A stretch of DNA of 64,000 bases from Hyphomonas jannaschiana VP2 (GTDB lineage Bacteria; Pseudomonadota; Alphaproteobacteria; Caulobacterales; Hyphomonadaceae), in assembly GCF_000685215.1 (NCBI RefSeq), contig NZ_ARYJ01000003.1, forward strand, positions 186,001-250,000. The letters are read 5' to 3'. Below the pieces are notes generated by a model. It made no database searches. It saw only the letters and a list, made by a program, of their open reading frames with translations, and was not told the DNA's origin. The position numbers and the translations under genes are program-made. Of the stretch, positions 44,350 to 53,256 are shown piece by piece (position 1 is the stretch's first letter; every line of letters begins with the position of its first letter).

Positions 44350-44510
44350 GTTTTGCCTTTCAGTGCATTGTTATTGCTTGGTTTGTTTGGTTGCCGCCAA
44401 GGGCATTATGCAATTCTGCCCACAAACAGGAATTCTGCTCTTATGGTTGGTAGGGCATTGTCAAAGGAACCGACCTTGAGGTGGGCAATTCTGACGTTTA
44501 GCGTCCGGAA

Positions 44511-45215
44511 ATGACGAAATCACCCTTCCGCTACTTCAAGACGTCGCCGGAGATTATCCAGCTCGCGGTGATGATGTAAGTCCGATTTCCTCTGTCTCTG
44601 CGGAATGTCGAAGACCTGCTGCACGAGCGAGGCATCGATATTTGTCATGAAACGGTCCGCCACTGGGTGGATCGCTTCGGGACTTACTTCGCTCACAAGA
44701 TCCGGAAGCGGAGGTCCGAGGCGATGCGGCAGAGTCCTCAATGGCAATGGCACCTGGATGAGGTCTTCGTGAAGATCCGTGGGGAGACTCACTATTTGTG
44801 GCGCGCCGTGGATCACGAAGGGGAAGTATTGGAATCCTATGTGACGAAGAGGCGCGATAAGGCTGCTGCGTTGAAATTCCTCAAGAAAGCGATGAGGCGA
44901 TTTGGAAATCCACATATCGTGGTGACGGATAAATGCCCGTCCTATAGGGCCGCGATGAAAGTTATTGGGAACGAAGGTCGCCAGGAAACAGGGCGCCATC
45001 TTAATAACCGGGCCGAAAATTCACACTTGCCATTTCGACGGCGGGAGCGAGCTATGTCCAGATTTCGCAGGATGCGAAGTTTGCAGAAGTTCGTCTCAAT
45101 CCATTCGTCAGTGTACAATCACTTTAACTTCGAAAGGCATATCAACTCCCGAATACGGTTCAAACAAAAACGAGACGCCGCGCTTCGCTAATGGCGCGAC
45201 CTTCTCGTCGCTTAG
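44511..45215 (+). pseudogene. IS6-family transposase, two in-frame stops
   Basis: The frame from ATG 44511 reads MTKSPFRYFKTSPEIIQLAVMM and meets TAA at 44577-44579 where relatives have tyrosine, then continues with VRFPLSLRNVEDLLHERGI. The catalytic residues remain: Asp in WHLDEVFVKI, Asp in VVTDKCPSY and Glu in NRAENSH. A second TAA at 45189-45191 replaces the glutamate expected in the AALxEW motif, and WRDLLVA then a TAG follow in frame. Two point nonsense changes and no frameshift indicate an old, dead but slowly decaying copy. Confidence 0.88.
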
Positions 45216-45246
45216 GATCTGCTCGTCCGCGAAAGACGGAGACTGT

Positions 45247-45290
45247 TTCGAGTTTGTCTGACACCACCGGTTCGAAGTAGTCTGACACCA
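45247..45290. repeat. Two 20-base direct repeats at the IS right end
   Basis: Two copies sharing 17 of 20 bases lie at 45247-45266 and 45271-45290; both end GTCTGACACCA, and a shorter TCTGACA follows at 45295-45301. Tandem transposase-binding repeats of this kind are known from ends of other IS families such as IS21, so this may be a remnant of a second element. Confidence 0.5.
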
Positions 45291-45332
45291 GCCCTCTGAC
45301 AATACCTTTATTCTGGCGCCCGCGCTCTGTGA

Positions 45333-46289
45333 TCAGACTGTTCGGGCGGTGAGCTGGTGAAAGGCAAATTCGGCGATGGCGGCGTCGAGGGCGCCGATGC
45401 CTGTCAGGTCTGCCACGGCGATGGCTTCCGGCGGCAGGTTCAAACAGAACGCGTTGTTCAGCGCCTGGCCAATCTCCTGTATCCGCTCCCGGTCCACGAT
45501 GCCTCTGGCCAGGGCCGATGCGGTGTCGCCGTATTCAGAGCATTGGTCGAAGGAGTCGACGAGTATGGCGTCGGCAGCCGCCATGACTTCATCTGAGACT
45601 TCCTGCTTGCCGGGCGTGTCTGTGCCAATCGCGACGACACGAAGACCGGGCCGGATCATCGCCTTGGTAATGAGCGGGGTACGGCTTGGCGTTGTTGTGA
45701 CGACGAGATCGCAATCCGCGCACAAGGCTTCCATCGAGGCCTGAGGCGTTGCCGAGAGGCCGTTTTCGCTGAGCGTTGTCGCCAGTGTGGAGGCTTTTTC
45801 CATGTCGCGCGCCCAGATCTGAACGTCGCGGATGCCGAGAACGCGTGCGATCCATTCTGCTTGGACCCGGGCCTGCGTGCCCGATCCGATGACGCCTAGG
45901 CGCTCTGGGTTTGCGGGGGCGATCAGCCGGGCAGCAACGGCGCCGGCAATGGCGGTCCGCATATCAGTCAGGGCGCCTTCGTCGAGCAGGACGCCTTCGG
46001 GGTGCCCTGTCGCCGCATCGAAGACCATCATGATCCCGTTGCTGGAGGGCACGCCTCTGGACGGGTTCTCGTAAAAGCTGCTGGCCATCTTCACCACAAA
46101 CACCGGCGCTCCGGCCAGATGGGCGGACTTTATATGAAAGTCGCCCGGTGGATCTGTGAATGCCAGATGCACGACGGTGCCCGATTGGACGGTTTTGTCT
46201 GAATAGCTCTGAAAGGCCTTTTCGATGACGCTGATAATGTCAGGTGAGTTGACCACCCGCAGGATATTCTCGCGATTATAGAGTCTCAC
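45333..46289 (-). CDS. Ornithine cyclodeaminase/mu-crystallin family protein
   Basis: NAD(P)-binding protein of 318 residues. The family features include VVKMASSFYENP, LLDEGALTDMRTAIAGAVAARLIAP in parts, the Rossmann motif GVIGSGTQARVQAE near residue 135 and GADC-like DCDLVVTTTPSRTP. Members act as cyclodeaminases, imine reductases or amino-acid dehydrogenases. It forms an operon with the YheO-type regulator (4-base overlap) and is divergent from a PLP-dependent dehydratase. OCD-like and dehydratase-like pairs also occur in hydroxyectoine use (EutB/EutC), but no other genes of that pathway are seen. Confidence 0.88.
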   Translation of the reverse strand: MRLYNRENILRVVNSPDIISVIEKAFQSYSDKTVQSGTVVHLAFTDPPGDFHIKSAHLAGAPVFVVKMASSFYENPSRGVPSSNGIMMVFDAATGHPEGVLLDEGALTDMRTAIAGAVAARLIAPANPERLGVIGSGTQARVQAEWIARVLGIRDVQIWARDMEKASTLATTLSENGLSATPQASMEALCADCDLVVTTTPSRTPLITKAMIRPGLRVVAIGTDTPGKQEVSDEVMAAADAILVDSFDQCSEYGDTASALARGIVDRERIQEIGQALNNAFCLNLPPEAIAVADLTGIGALDAAIAEFAFHQLTARTV

Positions 46290-46960
46290 GTCGAGCTGCT
46301 GCCTTGTTTCAGGGCGGCGAGTTCGTTGTACACGGTTGCGCGGCTGACGCCGAGAATGCGGGCGATGTAGGCAGACGCGCGGCGCTGTTCCAGCGCGCCG
46401 CTATCGCGCAGGGCACTGATCAGCTCACGGCGAGAGGCCTTGTCGATCTGCTCGATGCGGATATCGCGCGTGGCGCACCATTCCGCCACGAACTGGTTGA
46501 TCTTCTCATGCCAGTCGTGAACGAACAGGGCCTGGACGCCTTCATTGCGCGGCTCAGAGCCCAGAAATCCGTCGAGCGCGCGCCGGACCAGGTCAAACTG
46601 GGTGACGTCCACGTTCAGGCACATCAGGCCGATCGGCGTATCGTTTTCGCGAATGACGATCGAAATGCATTTCATGCGCCGGCCGTCCCAGTTCGTTTTC
46701 TGGTAGGGGCCAATGACGCGAAGGCTCGGGTCGAAGCTTATTTCGTCGAGTTGCGACGGGTCGCCTGCAACGCGGCGGGATAGATCATTGGAAATATAGG
46801 CGACTTCTTCCGTCGCCAGATCATGGATCACCACTTCTACATAAGGCGCGAACAGGGCGGCAATGCCATCGGCGATTGCAAAATGCGCCTCAAGGCCCGG
46901 AGTGAATGCCTGGGAGTCGGACAGTTCGGTCAAAAGTCTCTCCTGAATCGTGGTTGACAA
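46286..46960 (-). CDS. YheO/DauR-type transcriptional regulator (PAS-like domain plus HTH)
   Basis: Regulator of 224 residues. The N-terminal YheO-like PAS domain (about 20-130) has VEVVIHDLATEEVAYISN and RMKCISIVIRENDTPIGLMCLNVD in short blocks. The C-terminal helix-turn-helix (about 175-220) is RRASAYIARILGVSRATVYNELA. DauR, a family member, controls D-arginine use through an amino-acid signal. It overlaps the OCD-like gene by 4 bases and is divergent from the dehydratase gene, so it probably controls both. Confidence 0.88.
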   Translation of the reverse strand: MSTTIQERLLTELSDSQAFTPGLEAHFAIADGIAALFAPYVEVVIHDLATEEVAYISNDLSRRVAGDPSQLDEISFDPSLRVIGPYQKTNWDGRRMKCISIVIRENDTPIGLMCLNVDVTQFDLVRRALDGFLGSEPRNEGVQALFVHDWHEKINQFVAEWCATRDIRIEQIDKASRRELISALRDSGALEQRRASAYIARILGVSRATVYNELAALKQGSSST

Positions 46961-46975
46961 AAAATCTAATTTAGA
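46954..46975. promoter_or_regulatory. Promoter/operator candidate in the divergent spacer
   Basis: TTGACA at 46954-46959 could be a rightward -35 element for the dehydratase gene. The palindrome TCTAA-T-TTAGA at 46965-46975 lies in the spacer region and is a plausible site for the adjacent regulator. The 51-base gap is AT-rich compared with its surroundings. Confidence 0.4.
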
Positions 46976-47011
46976 AATATCGTCAATTCATCAGCGAGGC
47001 AAGCCGGAATC

Positions 47012-48061
47012 ATGACCACGACCAAACAGGACAAAACAGAGGGCGGGAAGGGCGGCGCAGCACCCGCTGCTGACACCCTGTCTCTTGATGTTGTGGCCGC
47101 TCTTGCTCGCGGCGCGGTGGCCCGTTTGCGAGATCGCGCGCTGCCCAGCCCATTGGTCGAAAGCGAATTCCTGTCACAGCGTTTCGGCTGCCGCGTGTTG
47201 CTTAAGTGCGAGCAATTCCTGCCGACGGGCTCTTTCAAGTTCCGCGGCGCCTACAACAAGCTTTCCAACATGTCGGCCAGCCAGAAAGCGCTTGGTATCG
47301 TGACGGCTTCGACGGGCAATCATGGCCTGGCTCTGGCGACTGTGGCGTCGGAGGAAGGCATTCCGATTACAGTGCATGCGACGCAGAATGCTTCACCCCG
47401 GAAGATCGAAGCGATCCGGTCGCTGGGGGCGAAAGTCGAACTGCACGATGCGGACCCGCTGACGGTCGAGCTTCTGGCGCGCCGGCTGGCTTCTGAAAGT
47501 GGCGCCGTTTACGTGTCACCTTACAATGATGTGGACGTCATCGCCGGACAGGGTGGCTGCGTCGCCGAGATCCTTGATGATGGCCGCAAAGTCGATGCGG
47601 TCGTGGTGTCCGTTGGTGGTGGCGGTCTGCTCTCGGGCATCGGCGCTGTCCTGCGCAAGGAAGCACCGGATGTCGAAGTGATTGCCGCCTGGCCTGAGAA
47701 TGCGCAGAGCCTGCTGCATTCGATGCGCGCCGGGCGGGCGGTTGATTTCGACGAGACGCCAACACTGGCAGATGGCACGGCGGGCGGCGTTGAGCCGGGC
47801 GCCATCACGATCAACCTGGCACACACACTCGACCCCACACCTGTACTGGTGAGTGAAGCGGAAATTGCCCGCTCCATGAAAGATCTCGCCATGGGCGACG
47901 GGCTCATTGTCGAAGGCTCGGCAGCTCTGGCTCTGGCGGCACTTGAAAAATGTGCTCCGCGGCTTGCGGGCAAAACAGCCGTGGTCGTGCTTTGCGGAAA
48001 GAATATCGCGCTGGAGAAATTCAAGGCGATCCTGGCCGCTGACGCGGGAGGCGGAGCGTGA
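47012..48061 (+). CDS. Threonine/serine dehydratase-like PLP enzyme
   Basis: Fold-type II PLP enzyme of 349 residues. The PLP lysine lies in PTGSFKFRGAYNKL (near residue 75), the serine/asparagine loop is STGNHGLALA, and the phosphate-binding glycine loop is VSVGGGGLLSGIG (near residue 205). The C-terminal regulatory domain of biosynthetic IlvA is absent, so it is a catabolic dehydratase or racemase. It is divergent from the regulator and OCD-like gene. The likely substrate is a hydroxy-amino acid. Confidence 0.9.
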   Translation: MTTTKQDKTEGGKGGAAPAADTLSLDVVAALARGAVARLRDRALPSPLVESEFLSQRFGCRVLLKCEQFLPTGSFKFRGAYNKLSNMSASQKALGIVTASTGNHGLALATVASEEGIPITVHATQNASPRKIEAIRSLGAKVELHDADPLTVELLARRLASESGAVYVSPYNDVDVIAGQGGCVAEILDDGRKVDAVVVSVGGGGLLSGIGAVLRKEAPDVEVIAAWPENAQSLLHSMRAGRAVDFDETPTLADGTAGGVEPGAITINLAHTLDPTPVLVSEAEIARSMKDLAMGDGLIVEGSAALALAALEKCAPRLAGKTAVVVLCGKNIALEKFKAILAADAGGGA

Positions 48062-48119
48062 CGCAGGCAAGAGACGTTCTGTTTACGAATAATATTGCTG
48101 GCCTCGGGAGGCTTTCATC

Positions 48120-49181
48120 ATGCCAATCACTCGAATGTTCCAAATCGGGCTGGCTGCAGCAACGGTGGCCGTCATGACTGCGTGCGCTACCCCACCGGCA
48201 GAAAGCCCGGAGGCCTCAAAGGCTGACGCGCTCTGGATCGCTGATAGCGTGTCTCCGGAGGCGAAAACGGCCATGACGGCCCTGCTTTCGCTTGTCGGCA
48301 CGACGCAGCCATCATCCGATTATCCGAAAACGCCAGCCGAGTGGGCCGCCAATCGTGAGCAGGTCGAGCAGTTCACGCTGGCCTTCACACAGCCGCTTGT
48401 TGAAACGCTGTCTCCGGATGTTTCAGAAATTGAACTTGGCGGCGTGCCCGCCCTGAAAGTTGTTCCAAAAGGCGGGGCGACGAAGTCCGGCGTACTGATC
48501 TATGTGCACGGTGGCGGATTTACCAATCTGTCGGCCAGGTCGACGCTGTCGGGGGCTGCGCTTATGGCGGCCAAGACCGGGCGCGTGATCTACTCGCTCG
48601 ACTATACGCGGGCGCCAGATGCCAAGTGGGACGAGATCACGGATCAGGTTCTCTCCGCGTATGCGGCGTTGCTGGCAGAAGGGAATTCTGCAGATCAGAT
48701 CGGGATTTTCGGAGACTCTGCCGGCGGCACGATTGTCGCGGCGAGCATGTTGAAACTGAGAGACAAAGGCGGGCCGATGCCGGCGGCAATCCTGCTCCAG
48801 TCTCCGGTGACAGACCTGAAACTGGCGGGCGATACGATCCGGACGGTGGCAGCGTTCGACCCGGCGCTGGATGTCGGCTATGCGCGAGCGCGATTTGCAC
48901 AATATGCGTCCCCATCCGAATTCACGAACCCGTATGTGTCTCCCGTCTACGGAATATATACTGCTGAGTTTCCTCCAGTTCTGATTCAGGCCGGGACGCG
49001 GGAAATCGTTCTCAGCGACTCTGTCAGGCTGTATCGGCAGATCAGCAAAGGCGGAGGTGATGTGGTCCTCGATGTCTATGAGGGCATGCCCCACGTCTTT
49101 CAGTCCCTACTGCCCGGAACACCGGAATCGGACACCGCTTATGCGCGCTCCGAAGCCTTCTGGGATGAATACATCGAATAA
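48120..49181 (+). CDS. Alpha/beta hydrolase (hormone-sensitive-lipase type), predicted lipoprotein
   Basis: Esterase of 353 residues. The N-terminus ends in a lipobox-like VAVMTACATP, so it is probably a membrane-anchored lipoprotein. The oxyanion-hole motif is YVHGGGF (near residue 125), the nucleophile is in GDSAGGT (near residue 200), and a late DVYEGMPHVF holds the catalytic histidine. It follows the dehydratase gene and precedes a TonB-dependent receptor, so it may cleave an ester at the cell surface before or after uptake. Confidence 0.88.
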   Translation: MPITRMFQIGLAAATVAVMTACATPPAESPEASKADALWIADSVSPEAKTAMTALLSLVGTTQPSSDYPKTPAEWAANREQVEQFTLAFTQPLVETLSPDVSEIELGGVPALKVVPKGGATKSGVLIYVHGGGFTNLSARSTLSGAALMAAKTGRVIYSLDYTRAPDAKWDEITDQVLSAYAALLAEGNSADQIGIFGDSAGGTIVAASMLKLRDKGGPMPAAILLQSPVTDLKLAGDTIRTVAAFDPALDVGYARARFAQYASPSEFTNPYVSPVYGIYTAEFPPVLIQAGTREIVLSDSVRLYRQISKGGGDVVLDVYEGMPHVFQSLLPGTPESDTAYARSEAFWDEYIE

Positions 49182-49390
49182 CAAAAAGAGCGGGTGAAAA
49201 TCCGTCGAAAAAGGTCCCCCGGTCAGGGGAGGTCAGTCGAGAAATGTGTGCCGTCCATTGGGAAAATTCCCGGACCGGCCGCCGGAATGAGGAGGAAGAT
49301 TGTTTCGTGAAGCAGAGCTTCAGAGCCTCGCGTGCAGGTGCTCGCAAGAATGAACAAATAGCCCAGATTCAAAAAAGGGGGAGAGTGGCA

Positions 49391-51613
49391 ATGAAAGTAT
49401 TCAACATGTCAAAGACCAAACTATTTCTGACGACAGCGATGCTGCCGGCAATCGCGCTGATTGCGACCTCGCAGGTCGCGCAGGCACAGGAAGATTCGAG
49501 CACGGAAAATCCTGCCGATGAGAGATATGTCCTGCAAAGCGTCACAGTGACGGCGAGCAAGCGCGAAGAAGACATTCTCGACGCGCCGTATTCCATCTCG
49601 GCGCTGACCGGCGACGCGCTGGAAAAGATCGGCGCCAACGAATACCGCGACTATCTGACGACAGTGCCCGGCGTGGCGCTCGTTGATGGCGGCATCGGGA
49701 TCAGCAACGTTATCATTCGCGGGCTCGCAACCACACCGGGCGGCAGCAATCTCGGCGGTACCGTTGTGACGTATTTCGATGAGGTCGCCCTGAATGGGGG
49801 GCTTCGGGCAATCGAGGTCGAGCCGGTTGATATTGACCGGATTGAGGTCCTCCGTGGTCCGCAAGGAACATATTATGGCGCCGGGTCTCTGGGCGGCACG
49901 CTGCGTGTGCTCCCCAAGCATCCGGACCTCGACACTTACTCTGCAGAACTTTCCGGCACCGTCAGCTCCGTCGATGGGGCAGATGATCTCGGCACGAACG
50001 TGGTTGGCACGGTAAACCTTCCGATCGCCGCAGGAAAAGCCGCTCTGCGTGGCAGCCTGTTCCAGCGTGACGAGGCGGCCTATGTCAAGAATCTTGAGAC
50101 CGGACAGAAGGTCGGCAGCGGCACGATTGAAGGCGGACGTATCGCGCTCAAGATGGAGCCGACGGACAATCTCGACATCCTGCTTCAGGCCGTCACACAG
50201 AGCACGGTTGCCGATGGGCGCCGGGTGCGTGAGCCGTATGAAAATGCCGGCAATGCTCAACGTCGTCGCGGCGACGAGCGGGACGATACGGACCTGACGC
50301 TGTACAACGCCAATGTCGGATACGACTTTGGAAAAGTTCGCCTCGACTCTGCTTCCGGCTATTACCAGACGCAATATCAGGGCCGTCAGGACGCCAGCCT
50401 GTTCGATGGAAACGTCATCGCGCTTGCCGGACCTCCGGGGCTCTATGGCCTGTCGAACTATGACCTTTACTCCGACGACCATGTCGACAGTGAGGTGTTC
50501 TCACAGGAACTGCGGCTGACGTCCGAAACAGACTCCCCGGTGCAGTGGATCATCGGTGCCTATTACCGGCACGAAGACTCCGTACGTCAGACTGTGTTCA
50601 CGGAAGGGGCTCTGTTCGGCCCGATCCTGGTGATCGACCGGACCAATGAGACGACGCAATGGTCGGGCTTCGGTGAAGCCAATATCGACCTTCCGGGCGC
50701 CTGGGGGCTCGATGTCGGCCTGCGGTACTCTGACTACAAGCAGGATATCACGGTCGACAGTGAAGCGGGTAATCAGTCCGAGAAGGTCTGGACGCCGCGG
50801 GTCAACCTGCGGTTCGAGCCGAATGAAGACCAGCTCTACTATTTCCAGATTTCCAAGGGCTTCCGTCTCGGCGGTTTCAATGGCGGCCCGCCGAACCTGC
50901 CTGGTATCAACATCCCGAATGTTGACCAGTACCTGGCGTACAAGTCTGACTCCCTCTGGAACTATGAAGCAGGCACCAAGCTTGTGCTGGCCGATGGCAG
51001 GGCAAATCTCAGCGGCGCAGTCTTCTATGCGGACTGGACCGAGATCCCTGTGTTCCTCACCCTCGCAGGGGGCGCCTATACGCCGCTCGTCAACCTGGGT
51101 GACGCCACGAGCAAAGGCGTCGAGGCGGAATACTCCGTCGCTGTCAACGAAAACCTCACACTGTCGGTCAACGGATCTTATACGAAGACCGAATTGCAGG
51201 GGAACGCACAGTACCAGAAACAACGCCTCCCGGCTTCACCTGAAACCATGCTGAACGTTTCCATGTCTTATGAGCGTCCGCTCAAGAATGGCTGGCAGGT
51301 CTATGCCAACGGCAACGCGAACTATGTCGGCCCGTACAAATCCACGTTGATTGAAGAGTTCACAGACAACGTGGCTGCGAACGAACTGGATACAAGGTTC
51401 GGCATAACGAAAGACGAGGAAGTCGGCGACTATGTACTCGTCAATCTCCGCATCGGCCTCAGCACCGATGCCTGGGATGTGTCTGCATTCGCAAAGAACG
51501 TGTTTGGGGAAGATGCGGCAACGCTGTCAAACACGTTCTCGTATGCAGGGGCGCCTTCTGAGTCCTTCGTGACCCCTCGGACTGTAGGCGTAAGCCTGAA
51601 GCGGTCCTTCTAG
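49391..51613 (+). CDS. TonB-dependent outer-membrane receptor
   Basis: Outer-membrane transporter of 740 residues. The start at 49391, behind GGGGGAGAGTGGCA, gives a signal peptide ending AQAQ; a start at 49244 would add 49 unrelated residues. The mature protein has a TonB-box-like LQSVTVTASKREEDILDAP, a plug domain with VPGVALVDGG and VLRGPQGTYYGAGSLGGTLR in parts, and a beta-barrel ending in the C-terminal aromatic SLKRSF. The barrel type (FRLGGFNGG, SKGVEAEYS) is common in sphingomonad- and Hyphomonas-like species for uptake of unusual carbon sources. It is followed by a strong terminator. Confidence 0.95.
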   Translation: MKVFNMSKTKLFLTTAMLPAIALIATSQVAQAQEDSSTENPADERYVLQSVTVTASKREEDILDAPYSISALTGDALEKIGANEYRDYLTTVPGVALVDGGIGISNVIIRGLATTPGGSNLGGTVVTYFDEVALNGGLRAIEVEPVDIDRIEVLRGPQGTYYGAGSLGGTLRVLPKHPDLDTYSAELSGTVSSVDGADDLGTNVVGTVNLPIAAGKAALRGSLFQRDEAAYVKNLETGQKVGSGTIEGGRIALKMEPTDNLDILLQAVTQSTVADGRRVREPYENAGNAQRRRGDERDDTDLTLYNANVGYDFGKVRLDSASGYYQTQYQGRQDASLFDGNVIALAGPPGLYGLSNYDLYSDDHVDSEVFSQELRLTSETDSPVQWIIGAYYRHEDSVRQTVFTEGALFGPILVIDRTNETTQWSGFGEANIDLPGAWGLDVGLRYSDYKQDITVDSEAGNQSEKVWTPRVNLRFEPNEDQLYYFQISKGFRLGGFNGGPPNLPGINIPNVDQYLAYKSDSLWNYEAGTKLVLADGRANLSGAVFYADWTEIPVFLTLAGGAYTPLVNLGDATSKGVEAEYSVAVNENLTLSVNGSYTKTELQGNAQYQKQRLPASPETMLNVSMSYERPLKNGWQVYANGNANYVGPYKSTLIEEFTDNVAANELDTRFGITKDEEVGDYVLVNLRIGLSTDAWDVSAFAKNVFGEDAATLSNTFSYAGAPSESFVTPRTVGVSLKRSF

Positions 51614-51623
51614 GTCACTACCT

Positions 51624-51662
51624 GTCAGGCGGAGCGGAGGGGTGTGACCCGCTCCGCCTGAC
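51624..51662 (+). terminator. Rho-independent terminator after the TonB-dependent receptor
   Basis: A perfect 14-bp stem (GTCAGGCGGAGCGG paired with its complement at 51649-51662) closes an 11-base loop. It is followed by CATTTTCTTTCTT. It starts 11 bases after the stop codon and is the best terminator in the window. Confidence 0.9.
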
Positions 51663-51734
51663 CATTTTCTTTCTTGCGTGAGATCAGACGCATGTGAAAC
51701 CTGCCATGAGGATTGGCGAGCACTGGGAATTCTT

Positions 51735-53204
51735 ATGCACAACGAAACCAAGCGTGGCGGCGATCTCCCTCAGCTCTGGCAAGGCGCCATACCCTTGCTG
51801 GTCCTGTTCGTGGGTCTGTTTCTCGCTGTTATGACTTTCGGCGATGAGGCGACCGGTGGGTCTGTTCAGATCGTCCTGATGTGTGCCGGTCTGGTGGCCG
51901 GCATCGTGGGGTTGAGCAACGGGCTTGGCTGGGGAACGCTCGAGAAGGCGGTGTCTGAGTTTTCCAGCATGGTCATCATTCCCATCATGCTGTTGTTTTC
52001 AATCGGGGGGCTGATCGGTGTCTGGCTGGCATCGGGTGTCATCCCGACACTGATCGTGTATGGATCGGAGATCCTGCACCCTTCCATTTTTTACGCTGCA
52101 GTTCTTGTGCTTTGTTCGGTTGTGGCCATGTCCAGCGGCAGCGCCTGGACGACCGCCGGCACGATTGGTGTTGCCCTGATGGGCATTTCGCAGGCATCGG
52201 ACCTGTCGCTGCCGATCACTGCCGGGGCGATCATCTCGGGCGTGTATTTCGGTGACAAGCTGTCGCCGCTTTCCGATACAACCAACCTGGCATCCGGCAT
52301 GGCGGGGGCGGAATTGTTCGTGCATGTGCGCTATATGCTGTGGACGACGGTTCCGGCATTCCTGATCGCGCTGGCCGTCTTTCTTTTTCTCAGCCTGCGG
52401 GCAGGTCAGCAGGTTGATACGGCGCAACTGGCCCTGTTGACCGGAACGCTCAGCAGTAACTTTACGATCAGTTGGGCCTTGCTGTTGCCCATGGCAATCC
52501 TGATCGGTCTGGCGATCGCGCGCGTACCACCTCTGCTGGCAATTGTCATTTCGATCATTGTGGGCGTGGCGTTCGGGCTCGCCTTCCAACGCGGGGACCA
52601 GGTGTCCTTGCCCCAGCTCATGGTCGACTATTGGCGCACGGCGGCGACTGGCTATGAGGCGCATACAGGCGTGGCGGATGCGGATGAGCTGCTGTCCCGT
52701 GGCGGTATGGCGAGCATGATGACGACCGTCTGGCTGATCCTGTCTGCTATGTTCTTCAGCGGGATGATGGAGCGGACGGGCTGCCTTCAGCGTATCCTGA
52801 CGTCCGTTCTGGGCCTGATGCGGAAAGACCGGAGCATTTTTTTCGGCGTAGCTGCGACCGCCCTGTTCGGCAACATTGTCGCGGCCGATCAGTATCTCTC
52901 AATTGTTCTGTCGACACGCATGTATGCAGACGAAGTTCACGCGCGGGGATTTCGTCCGGAAATGCTGTCAAGGACAGCCGAGGATTTCGGCACGGTGACA
53001 TCGCCGCTTGTGCCCTGGAACACGTGCGGCGCCTTCATGGCTGCAACGCTTGGGGTCAGCACGATGGTGTATCTGCCATTCTGTATCTTCAATATCGCGA
53101 GCCCGCTGGTGGCCTGCATCTATATCGGATCCGGCATCGCCCTGCGGCGCCGGGCAGTCTCGCCCAAACCGGACCTGATTCCTGGCCAGCAAAAGGCCAT
53201 CTGA
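51735..53204 (+). CDS. NhaC-family Na+/H+ antiporter
   Basis: Integral inner-membrane transporter of 489 residues with about twelve hydrophobic segments. The family blocks GTIGVALMGISQA, GAIISGVYFGDKLSPLSDTTNLA and the late LVPWNTCGAFMAATLGV are present. The start at 51735 (MHNETKRGGDLPQLW) puts a normal short cytoplasmic tail before the first helix. NhaC-like carriers also include antiporters for amino acids or organic acids, so in this cluster it could move a substrate rather than only sodium; this is an inference. Confidence 0.9.
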   Translation: MHNETKRGGDLPQLWQGAIPLLVLFVGLFLAVMTFGDEATGGSVQIVLMCAGLVAGIVGLSNGLGWGTLEKAVSEFSSMVIIPIMLLFSIGGLIGVWLASGVIPTLIVYGSEILHPSIFYAAVLVLCSVVAMSSGSAWTTAGTIGVALMGISQASDLSLPITAGAIISGVYFGDKLSPLSDTTNLASGMAGAELFVHVRYMLWTTVPAFLIALAVFLFLSLRAGQQVDTAQLALLTGTLSSNFTISWALLLPMAILIGLAIARVPPLLAIVISIIVGVAFGLAFQRGDQVSLPQLMVDYWRTAATGYEAHTGVADADELLSRGGMASMMTTVWLILSAMFFSGMMERTGCLQRILTSVLGLMRKDRSIFFGVAATALFGNIVAADQYLSIVLSTRMYADEVHARGFRPEMLSRTAEDFGTVTSPLVPWNTCGAFMAATLGVSTMVYLPFCIFNIASPLVACIYIGSGIALRRRAVSPKPDLIPGQQKAI

Positions 53205-53256
53205 GCTGGACCCGTCACGATAGAAAAGTACGTATACATAGCATTGGAGTAACCTC

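Larger units (their letters stand above)
44454..45306. mobile_element. IS6-family insertion sequence, inactivated
   Basis: An element of 853 bases, the usual size of IS6 members. Imperfect ends face each other: GGCATTGTCAAAGGA at 44454-44468 and, on the other strand, GGTATTGTCAGAGGG at 45306-45292 (12 of 15 match). No 8-base target duplication is seen (GTTGGTAG against TTTATTCT), which suggests rearrangement or deletion beside one end. The transposase within is broken. It lies just outside the integrated element, against the catabolic cluster. Confidence 0.75.

Noticed and set aside
45333-48061. Hydroxyectoine utilisation genes eutB/eutC
   Set aside because: The OCD-like and PLP-dehydratase-like pair is suggestive, but ectoine hydrolase, deacetylase and uptake genes are not recognisable nearby, so the gene symbols were not assigned.
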